Positions 1 to 10,458 of a DNA stretch of 64,000 nt are shown in pieces (position 1 is the stretch's first letter; every line of letters starts with the position of its first letter). Source of the DNA: Prochlorococcus sp. AG-418-D13. GTDB lineage: Bacteria > Cyanobacteriota > Cyanobacteriia > PCC-6307 > Cyanobiaceae. The DNA lies in NCBI GenBank assembly GCA_003214315.1, contig QCLU01000002.1, positions 62,001-126,000 of the forward strand. The letters are read 5' to 3'. Below the pieces are notes generated by a model that saw only the letters and a list, made by a program, of their open reading frames with translations, was not told the origin of the DNA and did no database searches. A program made the translations under genes and the position numbers.

Positions 1-821
1 TTTTTAAAAAAAAGTCTTCATCTGCTGTAAGACTTATTACGATTTTAGTGAACCTATTAATAACATTACAATTACTTTTTAGGTGGTCAATTTCTGGGCA
101 CTTTCCTATTAGCAATTTGTATGAATCTCTTTATTTCCTTACTTGGGGTATCACATTAGGTCAACTATTGGTTGAAAGAGAATACCAAGCTCCAATAATT
201 CCATCAATTGCTATACCTATTGAGTTACTGACTGTGGCTTTTGCTTGTTTTGTTTTGCCTGAGGATTTGAAATTATCATCCAACTTAGTTCCAGCTTTAA
301 GGTCTAGTTGGTTAGTAATGCATGTTAGCGTTGTAATGCTTAGTTATGCAGCATTAATAATAGGTTCTTTACTTTCAATGTCCGTTTTGTTTATTAATAA
401 AAATAAGCCGCTTCAAATCAGAAGTAGTTCTACAGGTATAGGAGGATTTAAACTTTCAAATAGCTATACTGTAAATGATTTAGTTGAACCTATTGAATTT
501 TCTCATTCAGAAGAATTAGATACATTAAGTTATCGTTCTATATTAGTAGGTTTTGTTCTTTTGACTCTCGGTTTAATTTCAGGTGCAGTTTGGGCTAATG
601 AGGCCTGGGGCACATGGTGGAGTTGGGATCCAAAAGAAACATGGGCATTTATCTCGTGGATGTTTTATGCCGCTTATCTGCATATGAGAATAAGCAAGGG
701 TTGGCAAGGACGCAAACCAGCATTATTAGCATCTACAGGCTTTTTAGTTGTTTTAGTATGTTATTTAGGAGTTAATTTTTTAGGAATTGGGTTGCATAGT
801 TATGGATGGATATTTGGGTGA
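1..821 (+). CDS. ccsA: Cytochrome c biogenesis protein CcsA (5' partial)
   Basis: Integral membrane protein of the system II (Ccs) pathway, which delivers haem to apocytochromes c on the lumenal side of the thylakoid. The reading frame is open to the left edge, so the true start lies outside the window; the first in-frame GTG at 48 is internal, since coding-like sequence runs from position 3. Several hydrophobic segments are visible. Near the C-terminus is the tryptophan-rich haem-handling motif [13 protein letters not shown] (about 600-645), which is diagnostic of CcsA/CcmC/CcmF proteins, followed by a last membrane segment. It stands convergent to rpe. Confidence 0.96.
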   Translation, partial: FKKKSSSAVRLITILVNLLITLQLLFRWSISGHFPISNLYESLYFLTWGITLGQLLVEREYQAPIIPSIAIPIELLTVAFACFVLPEDLKLSSNLVPALRSSWLVMHVSVVMLSYAALIIGSLLSMSVLFINKNKPLQIRSSSTGIGGFKLSNSYTVNDLVEPIEFSHSEELDTLSYRSILVGFVLLTLGLISGAVWANEAWGTWWSWDPKETWAFISWMFYAAYLHMRISKGWQGRKPALLASTGFLVVLVCYLGVNFLGIGLHSYGWIFG

Positions 822-842
822 TTTCTTAATAATCCAGAATAT

Positions 843-1601
843 TTATTGAGGTTCCGAAAGAACATTCCCTTTTTGTGCTTCTTGTGCAACTTTTCTCAAG
901 TCATCACATCCTTCTTTTAATGTTGGGTAAGCAAACATTCCGCTACCTGCAATAAAACAATTAGCACCAGCATCGGCACATTGTGAAATAGTCCAATTTG
1001 CTTTTATCCCCCCATCAACTTCAATGTCGACATTTAAGTTTTTTTCGATAATAAAGTTTCTTATTTCTCTGATTTTATTAAGCATTGTTGGTATGTAAGC
1101 TTGTCCTCCAAAGCCTGGATTAACTGTCATAACCAAAACATGATCAATCATATCCATAATGTTTTTAATCATTTCAAAAGGAGTATGAGGGTTTAATGCA
1201 ACAGAAGGAGATCCTCCTAGATCTCTTATTTTTCCGAGAATCCTATGCAAATGAATATTTGCTTCGGCATGAGCTATTACTACTCCTGGTTCACCATTCG
1301 CTCCTTTTGTGGCGTTTACATAAGATTCAAGCATTGTTTCACAGTTGTATTGGCTCACCATTAATTGAGTTTCAAAAGGGACATTGCAATATTTCCTGCA
1401 TGCAGCAATCATTTCAGGACCGAATGTAAGATTTGGTACGAAATTTCCATCCATTACATCAAACTGAATTCTATCTACCCCAGCTTCCTCGAGCTCTTTC
1501 ACACATGCCCCCATATTTGCCCAATCTGCTGGTAAAACTGAAGGAATTATTTGAATTGGTCTATTAACACCAGCTAAAATTGTTTGAGTTGACTCAGTCA
1601 T
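843..1601 (-). CDS. rpe: Ribulose-phosphate 3-epimerase
   Basis: Interconverts ribulose 5-phosphate and xylulose 5-phosphate in the Calvin cycle and the oxidative pentose phosphate pathway. The 252-residue TIM-barrel protein carries the family signatures QFDVMDGNFVPNLTFGP (metal and substrate site), VMTVNPGFGGQ, and DGGI near the C-terminus. The length is slightly above the usual 220-230 because of a short N-terminal extension before IIPSVLPADWANMG. It is transcribed divergently from glpX, so the two carbon-cycle genes share a 187-bp promoter region. Confidence 0.97.
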   Translation of the reverse strand: MTESTQTILAGVNRPIQIIPSVLPADWANMGACVKELEEAGVDRIQFDVMDGNFVPNLTFGPEMIAACRKYCNVPFETQLMVSQYNCETMLESYVNATKGANGEPGVVIAHAEANIHLHRILGKIRDLGGSPSVALNPHTPFEMIKNIMDMIDHVLVMTVNPGFGGQAYIPTMLNKIREIRNFIIEKNLNVDIEVDGGIKANWTISQCADAGANCFIAGSGMFAYPTLKEGCDDLRKVAQEAQKGNVLSEPQ

Positions 1602-1720
1602 TTAATTTTTAAAATATTTAATAAAGATACTATATTTAGTTGTTTATTCCTAATTTCAAGTCATGGCCTGATAAAGTATCAGCTGTAAAGAGTTAAAAAA
1701 AGCTTACTAGCATAATAATT

Positions 1721-1747
1721 CTCATAAAAAATGACATTTTTTATGAG
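1721..1747. promoter_or_regulatory. Perfect 11-bp hairpin upstream of glpX
   Basis: CTCATAAAAAA and TTTTTTATGAG form a perfect 11-bp inverted repeat around a 5-base loop (TGACA), 41 bases before the glpX GTG. No gene ends nearby on the plus strand, so it is not an obvious terminator for an upstream gene. It could be a leader hairpin, an attenuator or an operator for the divergent rpe/glpX pair. The structure is seen directly; the role is unknown. Confidence 0.55.
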
Positions 1748-1788
1748 ATCATACTCAAAACCTTTAAGAAAATCCTCAAAATTTAATT

Positions 1789-2790
1789 GTGAATCAAACT
1801 TTAATTCAAGAAATTCTCGAAGTTGTCGAGCAAGCAGCTATTGCCTCAGCAAAACTAACAGGACTTGGTCAAAAAGATGAAGCTGATGCTGCAGCTGTAG
1901 AAGCAATGAGATTGCGAATGGGCAAAATTGAAATGAAAGGGAAAATAGTTATTGGAGAAGGTGAAAGAGATGAAGCACCTATGCTTTATATAGGTGAAGA
2001 GGTTGGTAGTGGAAGTGGCCCAGGTGTTGACTTTGCAGTAGATCCTTGCGAAGGAACTAATCTTTGTGCGAATAATCAAAGAGGTTCTATGGCGGTTTTG
2101 GCGGCCTCTGATACAGGTGGTCTTTTCAATGCGCCTGATTTTTACATGAACAAATTAGCAGCGCCTCCTGCGGCCAAAGGTAAAGTAGATATTAGAAATT
2201 CAGCTACTGAAAACTTGAAGATACTAAGTGATTGCTTGGGCCTTTCTATTGATGAGCTTACTGTTGTTGTAATGGATAGAACTAGGCATAAAGATTTAAT
2301 TAAAGAGATTCGAGGATGTGGTGCAAAAGTACAACCGATTTCTGATGGTGATGTTCAAGCTGCGATTGCATGTGGGTTTGCAGGCACTGGAACACATTGC
2401 TTGATGGGTATAGGCGCAGCTCCAGAGGGTGTTATTTCAGCTGCTGCAATGAGAGCTCTTGGGGGACACTTTCAAGGACAACTAGTTTATGATCCAGCAA
2501 TCGCTCAAACTTCTGAATGGGCTGATTACACAAAAGAAGGAAATATAAAACGTCTTAATGAAATGGGCATAACCGATATAGATAAAATCTATGAAGCGAA
2601 TGAATTGGCATCGGGAGAAAATGTTGTTTTCGCTGGAAGTGGAATAACTGATGGATTATTATTTGACGGAGTTAAATTTGAAAGGGATTGTGTTAGAACA
2701 AGTAGTCTAGTTATTAGTACATTAGATAGTACTGCAAGGTTCACAAATACTGTCCATATAAAAGATGGTGCTAAGAGTATCAGCCTTTAA
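1789..2790 (+). CDS. glpX: Class II fructose-1,6-bisphosphatase / sedoheptulose-1,7-bisphosphatase
   Basis: GlpX-type bifunctional phosphatase that dephosphorylates FBP and SBP in the cyanobacterial Calvin cycle. It has 333 residues, the usual family length. The metal-binding motifs are visible: [11 protein letters not shown] near residue 56 and the DPCEGT motif near residue 86. The start is a GTG followed by NQTLIQEIL, which fits the usual N-terminus. The next gene, hemA, starts 18 bases after the stop, so co-transcription is possible. Confidence 0.96.
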   Translation: MNQTLIQEILEVVEQAAIASAKLTGLGQKDEADAAAVEAMRLRMGKIEMKGKIVIGEGERDEAPMLYIGEEVGSGSGPGVDFAVDPCEGTNLCANNQRGSMAVLAASDTGGLFNAPDFYMNKLAAPPAAKGKVDIRNSATENLKILSDCLGLSIDELTVVVMDRTRHKDLIKEIRGCGAKVQPISDGDVQAAIACGFAGTGTHCLMGIGAAPEGVISAAAMRALGGHFQGQLVYDPAIAQTSEWADYTKEGNIKRLNEMGITDIDKIYEANELASGENVVFAGSGITDGLLFDGVKFERDCVRTSSLVISTLDSTARFTNTVHIKDGAKSISL

Positions 2791-2808
2791 AACTTCACTT
2801 TTGATTTT

Positions 2809-4119
2809 ATGCATATTGTTGTCGTCGGACTGAGTCATCGCACGGCACCTGTCGAAGTGCGTGAGAAGTTAAGTATTCCTGATCAATCCATAACAGAGTC
2901 ATTGAACGCATTAAAAGCTTTCAATGATGTATTAGAGGTGTCAATCTTAAGTACTTGTAATAGGCTGGAAATATATGCGCTAGTAAAGGATAAAAATACC
3001 GGAATTTCATCTATTAAAGAATTCATATCAGAATATTCTGGAATTATTTTTGAAGATTTAAATCCACATCTTTTTTGCTTTAGACAGGAAGAAGCAGTTT
3101 TGCATTTGATGAAAGTTTCGGCAGGACTCGATAGCCTCGTTTTAGGGGAAGGACAAATCCTTTCGCAGGTAAAAAAAATGATGAGATTAGGTCAAGAGAA
3201 TCAATCTACTGGACCAATTCTTAATAGATTATTAACTCAATCAGTTAGTACAGGAAAAAAAGTAAGATCCGAAACAAATTTAGGAACTGGAGCTGTGTCA
3301 ATCAGTTCAGCAGCGGTAGAACTAGCTCAATTAAAAATTGGCCAAGAAAAGGGTTTTGATACTCTTGTAAGTTTGGAATCAGAGAACGTTCTTGTGGTTG
3401 GAGCCGGACGAATGAGTAGGCTTTTGATAACTCATTTAAAATCAAAAGGATGTCATAAACTAATTCTTGTCAATAGAAATATTGATAGAGCATTGAATCT
3501 TGCTCTAGACTTCCCTGACTTAGAGATTGTTTGTAAAGGATTAAATGAATTAGATGAAAACATATCAATATCTTCGCTTGTTTTCACCAGTACAGCTTCT
3601 GAAGAGCCGATAATTGATCTCGCTAAAATTGAAAAATTAAAATTGAGTAATATACTTAAATTTATTGATATTGGTGTTCCGAGAAATATATCTAATGATG
3701 TGAAACAACATGAATTCGTAAAGTCATTTGATGTAGATGATTTACAAGAGGTCGTTTCAAGAAATCAAGAATTTAGACAGAAAATAGCAAAGGAAGCAGA
3801 ATCTTTAGTAGAAGAAGAAAGAATCATTTTTCTAGAATGGTGGGCAAGTTTAGAAGCGGTTCCAGTAATTAATAAACTTAGATCAGATTTGGAGTTAATT
3901 AGAAAAGAGGAATTGCAAAAAGCACTTAGCAGGATGGGACCAGATTTTTCGGCTAGAGAAAGAAAAGTAGTGGAAGCTCTTACTAAAGGAATTATTAATA
4001 AAATACTTCATACTCCTGTTACTAAGTTGAGAAGTCCTCAATCAAGAGAAGAAAGACAAGTTTCTTTGAAAATTGTTGAAAAATTGTTTTCTTTGGTAGA
4101 AGAGGATAAAAACATCTAA
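2809..4119 (+). CDS. hemA: Glutamyl-tRNA reductase
   Basis: First committed step of C5-type tetrapyrrole synthesis: reduces glutamyl-tRNA(Glu) to glutamate-1-semialdehyde with NADPH, feeding haem and chlorophyll. It has 436 residues. The N-terminal catalytic domain begins HIVVVGLSHRTAPVEVRE and carries the nucleophilic Cys in STCNRLEIY (about residue 50). The Rossmann motif VVGAGRMSRLL follows near residue 195, and a C-terminal helical dimerisation domain ends the protein. It lies close behind glpX. Confidence 0.98.
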   Translation: MHIVVVGLSHRTAPVEVREKLSIPDQSITESLNALKAFNDVLEVSILSTCNRLEIYALVKDKNTGISSIKEFISEYSGIIFEDLNPHLFCFRQEEAVLHLMKVSAGLDSLVLGEGQILSQVKKMMRLGQENQSTGPILNRLLTQSVSTGKKVRSETNLGTGAVSISSAAVELAQLKIGQEKGFDTLVSLESENVLVVGAGRMSRLLITHLKSKGCHKLILVNRNIDRALNLALDFPDLEIVCKGLNELDENISISSLVFTSTASEEPIIDLAKIEKLKLSNILKFIDIGVPRNISNDVKQHEFVKSFDVDDLQEVVSRNQEFRQKIAKEAESLVEEERIIFLEWWASLEAVPVINKLRSDLELIRKEELQKALSRMGPDFSARERKVVEALTKGIINKILHTPVTKLRSPQSREERQVSLKIVEKLFSLVEEDKNI

Positions 4120-4158
4120 TTTTTCTCGATTTATATTAAGTTTTTCTAGTGATTTATC

Positions 4159-4191
4159 GAAATAGCTATGTAAATTGACCATTGCTATTTC
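4159..4191. repeat. Inverted repeat in the hemA-glgC spacer
   Basis: GAAATAGC at 4159-4166 is matched by GCTATTTC at 4184-4191, giving an 8-bp arm with a 17-base loop in the 130-bp spacer before glgC. It may be a weak terminator for hemA or part of the glgC leader. It lacks a clear downstream T-run, so the role is uncertain. Confidence 0.3.
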
Positions 4192-4249
4192 TAAATATGC
4201 CCATAATCAGTTACTTTAAATAATTGTATATCTACCTCCATTAGATTTA

Positions 4250-5545
4250 ATGAAGCGTGTGTTGGCCATAATCCTCGGAGGAGGAAAAGGTTCTAGACTT
4301 TACCCTTTAACAAAAATGAGGGCTAAACCTGCTGTGCCATTAGCAGGAAAGTATCGTTTAATAGATATCCCAATTAGTAATTGTATAAATTCAGGCATTG
4401 AAAAAATGTACGTATTGACCCAGTTCAATAGTGCATCTCTAAATAGACATATAGGAAGAACCTATAATTTAAATGGACCTTTCGGGCAAGGATTTGTGGA
4501 GGTTTTAGCTGCACAACAGACTCCTGATAGTCCAAAGTGGTTTGAAGGTACTGCTGATGCTGTAAGAAAATACCAATGGTTATTTCAAGAATGGGATGTT
4601 GATGAATATTTAATATTGTCAGGTGATCAGCTGTATAGAATGGACTACAGTTTATTTGTTCAACATCATAGGGATAATGGCGCTGATTTAACTGTTGCAG
4701 CTTTGCCTGTTGATGAAGCTCAAGCAGAAGGTTTTGGCCTTATGAGAACAGACGATTTAGGAAATATAAAAGAATTCAGTGAAAAGCCTACTGGAGATAA
4801 GTTGAAGGCAATGGCAGTAGATACTTCAAAATTTGGATTAAGTAAGGAGTCAGCCGAAGAAAAGCCTTACCTAGCATCTATGGGTATTTACGTTTTTAGC
4901 AGAAATACTCTTTTTGATCTTCTAAATAAATTCCCTAATTATACCGATTTTGGTAAGGACATAATTCCTGAAGCTCTTAATAGGGGGGATACTCTTAAAA
5001 GTTATGTATTCGATGATTATTGGGAAGATATCGGAACCATTGGTGCATTCTTTGAGTCAAACCTAGCATTGACTGAGCAACCAAAACCTCCATTTAGTTT
5101 TTATGATGAAAAATTTCCAATTTATACAAGACCTAGATTTCTCCCCCCTTCTAAACTTGTAGATGCTCAAATTACTGATTCAATAGTTTGTGAGGGTACA
5201 ATCTTGAAATCATGCAGTATTTTACATTGCGTTTTAGGTGTAAGAAGCAGGATTGAAAGTGATTCGGTTCTTGAGGACACTCTTGTTATGGGTGCCGATT
5301 TCTTTGAATCGCCTGAAGAGAGGATTGAATTAAGAAAAGGAGGCGGAACACCACTTGGAGTAGGTGAAGGAACTACTGTAAAAAGAGCAATTCTTGATAA
5401 GAATACAAGGATTGGTGATAATGTCGTAATCATTAATAAAGATCGAGTAGAAGAAGCAGATAAGCCAGAATTAGGCTTCTATATAAGAAATGGAATTGTT
5501 GTAGTAGTTAAAAATGCAACTATTGCAAACGGAACTGTTATTTAA
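4250..5545 (+). CDS. glgC: Glucose-1-phosphate adenylyltransferase
   Basis: Makes ADP-glucose from glucose-1-phosphate and ATP, the controlled step of glycogen synthesis. The 431-residue length is typical. The N-terminal nucleotidyltransferase domain has the [12 protein letters not shown] loop and the [19 protein letters not shown] substrate site. [19 protein letters not shown] and a left-handed beta-helix C-terminal domain follow. Family members in cyanobacteria are activated by 3-phosphoglycerate. ADP-glucose is one of the sugar nucleotides that could feed the glucosylglycerate genes at 54-57 kb. Confidence 0.98.
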   Translation: MKRVLAIILGGGKGSRLYPLTKMRAKPAVPLAGKYRLIDIPISNCINSGIEKMYVLTQFNSASLNRHIGRTYNLNGPFGQGFVEVLAAQQTPDSPKWFEGTADAVRKYQWLFQEWDVDEYLILSGDQLYRMDYSLFVQHHRDNGADLTVAALPVDEAQAEGFGLMRTDDLGNIKEFSEKPTGDKLKAMAVDTSKFGLSKESAEEKPYLASMGIYVFSRNTLFDLLNKFPNYTDFGKDIIPEALNRGDTLKSYVFDDYWEDIGTIGAFFESNLALTEQPKPPFSFYDEKFPIYTRPRFLPPSKLVDAQITDSIVCEGTILKSCSILHCVLGVRSRIESDSVLEDTLVMGADFFESPEERIELRKGGGTPLGVGEGTTVKRAILDKNTRIGDNVVIINKDRVEEADKPELGFYIRNGIVVVVKNATIANGTVI

Positions 5546-5640
5546 ATCTTTTCGATCATTTTTCGCTGACATAAGTATTTTTTTTGAGCAATTTTGTTGA
5601 GTTGCAGGCAAAATATATATATTGAGTTTTTTAATTTTTT

Positions 5641-7059
5641 ATGTCCAAGGCGCATTTTGGTTTAATAGGTCTTGGTGTTATGGGCGAAAATTTAGTTCTT
5701 AACGCAGAGAGAAATGGATTCTCTAGTGTAGTTTTTAATAGGACTTTCTCAAAAACTGAAGAATTTTTACAAGGTCGTGGCCTTGGGAAGAATATAGAGG
5801 GAGCTGAAACTCTTCAAGAATTTGTTAATAAGCTAGAAAGACCTAGAAGAATTCTAATGATGGTAAAAGCTGGACCCGCCACTGATGCTGTTATAGACAA
5901 TATTTCTGGATACCTCGAGGAAGGAGATTTACTAATAGATGGCGGTAATTCTCAATTTAAAGATACAGAAAGAAGGGTAAATACTCTTGAAAGTAAAAGT
6001 TTTGGATACATTGGAATGGGTGTATCAGGCGGTGCCAAAGGAGCTCTAGAAGGGCCAAGTATGATGCCTGGCGGCACTAAGGCTTCATATGATGCAATAG
6101 AAAGCTTATTAACAAAAATGGCTGCCAAAGTTGAAGACGGACCATGTGTTGCATATGTTGGTCCAGGAGGCTCAGGTCATTTTGTAAAAACTGTTCATAA
6201 CGGAATTGAATATGGAATTGAACAAATACTTGCAGAAGCTTACGACCTTATGAAGAGAGTAAAAGGTATGAATGGACAGCAGATGTCAGAGGTATTTGGT
6301 ATTTGGAATAATACTGATGAATTAGCTTCTTATCTTGTTGAGATAACAGAGATTTGTCTAAATACAAAAGATGAGATAACTGGAGATGATGTCGTGGAAA
6401 AAATATTAGATAAAGCTGGCCAGAAAGGTACTGGGTTATGGACTGTTGTAAGTGCTTTAGAACTGGGGGTATCAGTCCCAACTATTTATGCATCTTTAAA
6501 TGCAAGAGTAATGAGTTCTTTAAAAGAGCAACGTAGTGAGATTGAAAAAACTATTTCATTTAAAGAGATAGAGGACTTTGATTTGGGAAATATATCAGAT
6601 GGAATGAAACCTTTATTTGATTCTGTAGTCCTTGCCACAATTGCTAGCTATGCCCAAGGTATGGATATTTTAAGAGAAGCATCTGCAGTATATAACTACA
6701 GTTTGAATATGCCGACAATTGCTCAAATATGGAAAGGTGGTTGCATAATTAGATCAAAATTATTAAGTAAAATTCAAGATGCTTATAACAAAGACCCTAA
6801 TCTAAAAAATTTAATTTTTGATGATTGGTTCAATAATGAAATTGAGACAAGATTAGATAACTTAGCTAAGGTAGTTTCTTTATCCACAAAGGCAGGTATA
6901 CCAGTCCCATGTCTATCAAGTACTTTAGATTATTTGAATAGTTATAGAACCAATAGACTTCCTCAGAATCTTGTTCAGGCCATGAGAGACTGTTTTGGCT
7001 CTCATACATATGAAAGAATTGATATGGAAGGTAGTTTTCATACTGAATGGATGAAATGA
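5641..7059 (+). CDS. gnd: 6-phosphogluconate dehydrogenase (decarboxylating)
   Basis: NADP-dependent oxidative decarboxylation of 6-phosphogluconate to ribulose 5-phosphate. It has 472 residues, the normal long form. Visible motifs are the N-terminal NADP fold GLGVMGENLVLNAERNGF, DGGNSQFKDTERR, and the substrate loop GPGGSGHFVKTVHNGIEYG. The C-terminus overlaps the start of pgl, so the two consecutive enzymes of the oxidative pentose phosphate pathway are translationally coupled. This pathway matters at night in cyanobacteria and during phage infection. Confidence 0.98.
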   Translation: MSKAHFGLIGLGVMGENLVLNAERNGFSSVVFNRTFSKTEEFLQGRGLGKNIEGAETLQEFVNKLERPRRILMMVKAGPATDAVIDNISGYLEEGDLLIDGGNSQFKDTERRVNTLESKSFGYIGMGVSGGAKGALEGPSMMPGGTKASYDAIESLLTKMAAKVEDGPCVAYVGPGGSGHFVKTVHNGIEYGIEQILAEAYDLMKRVKGMNGQQMSEVFGIWNNTDELASYLVEITEICLNTKDEITGDDVVEKILDKAGQKGTGLWTVVSALELGVSVPTIYASLNARVMSSLKEQRSEIEKTISFKEIEDFDLGNISDGMKPLFDSVVLATIASYAQGMDILREASAVYNYSLNMPTIAQIWKGGCIIRSKLLSKIQDAYNKDPNLKNLIFDDWFNNEIETRLDNLAKVVSLSTKAGIPVPCLSSTLDYLNSYRTNRLPQNLVQAMRDCFGSHTYERIDMEGSFHTEWMK

Positions 7060-7784
7060 TTGAAAAGGTCAAAAATGGATACACCATTAATATATACAAA
7101 GACAAGTTAGAACTATCAAAAACGGTTTTTAAGTTTATTGAAAGTCATATTATTCATACTTTAAAAAAGAAAGATAGGTTCAAATTTTGTGTAAGTGGAG
7201 GTTCAACTCCTAAATCTGTGTATCAGCTCTTATCAAATAGTGATCTTAGATGGGATATGGTTGATGTCTTTTTAGGAGATGAAAGATGTGTTGATCCAAA
7301 TTCAGAACTAAGTAACTCTTTAATGTTGAAAAATTCATTGTTAACTAATTTTGGATCTAAAGCTTTTTTTTATGAAATTTTCAATGATTTAGAGGCTGAT
7401 GATGAAGCAACAAAAAATCAATTTATTTCTAAATTACTTGAAAAATGCGGATCAAACCCTCCCTCCTTTGATTTAACTTTATTAGGTCTTGGAGACGATG
7501 GTCATACAGCTTCACTATTTCCTTATCAAAAAAATAATAATGCAGAGGATTTTGTGATTTTTAATGAAGGTAAAGGATTAAAAAGAATTTCATTAACTCC
7601 AAAGGTCTTTTCAGCCTCATCAAAGATAGTATTTTTGGTTAGTGGAGCCAATAAAAGAATTGCTCTCGAGAGGTTATTAGATGAAAAAGAGTCTCTTGAA
7701 AGAACACCATCAAAACTAATAAAATCTATTAATCAGATTTCAATATTTTGTGATCAAGAATCAGCAAAAGAATTAGAAATTTAG
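7056..7784 (+). CDS. pgl: 6-phosphogluconolactonase
   Basis: Hydrolyses 6-phosphogluconolactone to 6-phosphogluconate, one step before Gnd. About 240 residues of the NagB/DevB fold, with FCVSGGSTPKSVYQLL near residue 45, GDERCVD near residue 75 and the catalytic LLGLGDDGHTASLFP near residue 145. An upstream in-frame ATG at 7047 would add three residues. I prefer the ATG at 7056 because it forms a classic ATGA overlap with the gnd stop at 7057-7059. Confidence 0.95.
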   Translation: MIEKVKNGYTINIYKDKLELSKTVFKFIESHIIHTLKKKDRFKFCVSGGSTPKSVYQLLSNSDLRWDMVDVFLGDERCVDPNSELSNSLMLKNSLLTNFGSKAFFYEIFNDLEADDEATKNQFISKLLEKCGSNPPSFDLTLLGLGDDGHTASLFPYQKNNNAEDFVIFNEGKGLKRISLTPKVFSASSKIVFLVSGANKRIALERLLDEKESLERTPSKLIKSINQISIFCDQESAKELEI

Positions 7785-7814
7785 TTAAAGTCTAATAATT
7801 ATTTAAATTGTTCA

Positions 7815-8363
7815 ATGAGTAAGAAAAAATTTTTATTCCAGAAAAAGGGGTTCGATGGTTGGAAAACATTAAATGACACTGTTATGGGCGGATCAAGTTC
7901 AGCTTTTTGTGAAATTTCAAATTCTGGTTTATTATTAAAGGGCAATATTGTCGAGAAAGCAGGAGGATTTGTTAGTTGTAGATCGCCTATATATAAACCT
8001 TCCTTAGATGTATCTGAGTATTCATCCTTTGAATTAAATATTGATGGACAAGGAAGAACTTTTAAATTTGCTGTCGCTTGTGAAGATGCTTTCCTAGGAC
8101 TAACCGAATTTATTCCAGGCGGACTCAGGTGGATTAAATCATTCTCAACAAAAAAATTCGGAACCACAAGTGTTCAAATTACTTTTGGTGAGCTAAAACC
8201 TTCAGTAAGAGCTAATAAAGTACGTTTTCCATTTAAATTCAAGCCATCTAAAATTAAAAGATTGCAACTACTACACTCTAAGTTCGGTGATGATGGATTA
8301 CTTAATAATGAGTTTAAAGAGGGTTCAATAAAAGTTTTAATTAAATCAATAAGTGTTTTTTGA
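7815..8363 (+). CDS. CIA30-family protein
   Basis: The 182-residue protein resembles the CIA30 (complex I intermediate-associated protein 30) family, a beta-sandwich fold found in mitochondria and cyanobacteria. The hallmark segments are WKTLNDTVMGGSSSA near residue 17 and the later F-x-x-D-G-Q-G-R-like stretch in LNIDGQGRTFKFAV. In cyanobacteria the family is uncharacterised, and a link to NDH-1 assembly is only analogy. No signal peptide or membrane helix is visible. The 3' end overlaps the next gene by 11 bases. Confidence 0.85.
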   Translation: MSKKKFLFQKKGFDGWKTLNDTVMGGSSSAFCEISNSGLLLKGNIVEKAGGFVSCRSPIYKPSLDVSEYSSFELNIDGQGRTFKFAVACEDAFLGLTEFIPGGLRWIKSFSTKKFGTTSVQITFGELKPSVRANKVRFPFKFKPSKIKRLQLLHSKFGDDGLLNNEFKEGSIKVLIKSISVF

Positions 8364-8739
8364 AAATCCACCTAAAAATATAGAGAGCTTAATCGCTAAG
8401 TCAGCAGATTTAACAAATAAACCTTTTGTTCATTCTGTTGTAAAAATAAATGGTGAATACGAATTCGAAGAAGAAGATATTGATTTGACTGTTAATATCT
8501 TATGTCGAGATAAAGAAGGTAAAAGATTAGAAGTTTATGATCTAGAATTAGAACTTTTTAAATCAAATAAAGAGTTGGTTTTAGTTATCTCTAAGCTTAA
8601 TTTCCCTGATGAGCCAATATTATGGTGCGGAGTTAAAACATTATGGATGGATAGCAATAATGGAAAAAAATGCAACTCACCAAAATACAGCGCTAGATTA
8701 GAAAATTTAGCAAATAGGATAAAAAGTTTTATTGATTAA
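8353..8739 (+). CDS. Conserved hypothetical protein, 128 aa
   Basis: An acidic soluble protein with no family I recognise. It begins at a GTG that overlaps the end of the CIA30-family gene by 11 bases, which suggests coupled translation. The middle has alternating charged and hydrophobic segments and a WCGVKTLWMD stretch. No Cys or His cluster, signal peptide or membrane segment is visible. It stops 21 bases before the convergent ilvD stop, with no clear terminator hairpin between them. Confidence 0.75.
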   Translation: MFFENPPKNIESLIAKSADLTNKPFVHSVVKINGEYEFEEEDIDLTVNILCRDKEGKRLEVYDLELELFKSNKELVLVISKLNFPDEPILWCGVKTLWMDSNNGKKCNSPKYSARLENLANRIKSFID

Positions 8740-8760
8740 GAAAATAAATTTTGAGCTGAT

Positions 8761-10434
8761 TTATAAATCAGTAACAGCCCCTAAACTTGATGTGCTTACG
8801 ATTCTCGAATATTTTGAAAGAATTCCTCTTTTGTATTTTTGTGTAGGTTTCACCCAATCTTTTTTTCTTTTTTCTAATTCTTCTTCAGATAAATCTACTT
8901 CAATTAGTTGTTTTACCGCATCTACAGTAATTGAATCACCTTGTTTTATTAGAGCAATATTTCCGCCAACAGCAGCCTCTGGAGCTATGTGACCCACAAC
9001 CAGACCATAGGTGCCACCGCTAAATCTACCATCAGTAATTAAAGCTACCTTCTCTCCAAGTCCTTGACCAACAATTGCAGATGTTGGGGCTAACATTTCT
9101 CTCATGCCTGGACCTCCTACAGGCCCTTCGTTTCTAATAACAACAACATCACCAGCTTTGATATCGTTATTTAATATCGATTTTAAACAATCCTCTTCAC
9201 TTTCAAAAATCTTTGCTGGACCTGTTAATACAGGGTTTTTTACTCCGCTAATTTTTGCTACAGAACCTTCGCTTGCTAAGTTCCCTTTTAAAATTGCTAG
9301 ATGTCCTTTTTTATAAAGAGGATCATCTATGTCTCTTATAACATTTTGATTTGTTGGAGGCTTATCTGGAATATTCTGTAAGTATTCTGAGATGGTTTTG
9401 CCTTCAATGTTTTTACATTCACCGTGAATTAATCCTGCATTCAAAAGTATTTTCATTACTTGTGGAATCCCGCCAGCATTATGAAGGTCAACCGTCACAT
9501 ATTTGCCACTCGGTTTAAGGTCACAAATAACAGGTACTTTTTGTCTTATTCTCTCAAAATCATTAATGTTGATATCTATTCCTGCAGTATTTGCAATAGC
9601 TAAAATGTGCAATACCGCATTTGTTGAACCTCCAATTGCCATAATGACTGATATTGCATTTTCAAATGCTTTCTTAGTCATTAGGTCTAAAGGTCTTATA
9701 TCATTTTCTATTGCAGAGACTAATATCTCAGCACTTTTATCTGCACTTAATTCTTTTTCAAGATCTTCAGCAGCCATAGTTGAACTGTGAGGAAGACTTA
9801 AACCTAATACTTCAATAACTGCAGACATAGTATTAGCTGTAAACATCCCTCCACAGCTACCAGCACCAGGAATACAATTTTTCTCAACTTGGATTAACCT
9901 TTCTTCATTAATTTTGCCTGATGTTAATTGTCCAACAGCTTCAAATGCACTAACAACAGTAAGATCTTCTCCATGTAATTTTCCAGGTTTAATTGTCCCT
10001 CCATAAATGAAAATTGAGGGGATATTCATTCTTGCAATTGCTATCATGGCTCCTGGCATATTTTTGTCACATCCACCTATAGCTAGCACCCCATCCATAC
10101 TCTGAGCATTGCATGCCGTTTCTATTGAATCAGCAATAACTTCTCTTGAGACTAGGGAATATTTCATTCCCTCTGTCCCCATAGAAATACCATCACTTAC
10201 AGTGATCGTTCCAAACATTTGAGGCATCGCGCCAGATCTTTTTATTGACTCTTCAGCTCTGAGAGCTAACTTATTTAAACCTATATTGCATGGTGTTATG
10301 GTGCTGTATCCATTTGCAACTCCAATGATAGGTTTATTAAAATCTTCATCATTAAATCCAACAGCTCTTAACATTGATCTGTTAGGGGATCTTTGCACAC
10401 CTTGGGTTATTGCAGATGATCTGAGTTTATTCAT
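8761..10434 (-). CDS. ilvD: Dihydroxy-acid dehydratase
   Basis: Iron-sulfur dehydratase of branched-chain amino acid synthesis, converting 2,3-dihydroxy-isovalerate to 2-keto-isovalerate. It has 557 residues. The cluster and active-site cysteines lie in [23 protein letters not shown] and [17 protein letters not shown], and the C-terminal [19 protein letters not shown] is intact. The small membrane protein gene at 10459-10749 lies 24 bases upstream on the same strand. Confidence 0.98.
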   Translation of the reverse strand: MNKLRSSAITQGVQRSPNRSMLRAVGFNDEDFNKPIIGVANGYSTITPCNIGLNKLALRAEESIKRSGAMPQMFGTITVSDGISMGTEGMKYSLVSREVIADSIETACNAQSMDGVLAIGGCDKNMPGAMIAIARMNIPSIFIYGGTIKPGKLHGEDLTVVSAFEAVGQLTSGKINEERLIQVEKNCIPGAGSCGGMFTANTMSAVIEVLGLSLPHSSTMAAEDLEKELSADKSAEILVSAIENDIRPLDLMTKKAFENAISVIMAIGGSTNAVLHILAIANTAGIDININDFERIRQKVPVICDLKPSGKYVTVDLHNAGGIPQVMKILLNAGLIHGECKNIEGKTISEYLQNIPDKPPTNQNVIRDIDDPLYKKGHLAILKGNLASEGSVAKISGVKNPVLTGPAKIFESEEDCLKSILNNDIKAGDVVVIRNEGPVGGPGMREMLAPTSAIVGQGLGEKVALITDGRFSGGTYGLVVGHIAPEAAVGGNIALIKQGDSITVDAVKQLIEVDLSEEELEKRKKDWVKPTQKYKRGILSKYSRIVSTSSLGAVTDL

Positions 10435-10458
10435 ATTTATTTGAGAACCTTTTTTATT

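Noticed and set aside
7799-8167. Minus-strand ORF of 122 codons inside the CIA30-family gene
   Set aside because: Antisense shadow: the plus-strand frame has family motifs, this one has none.
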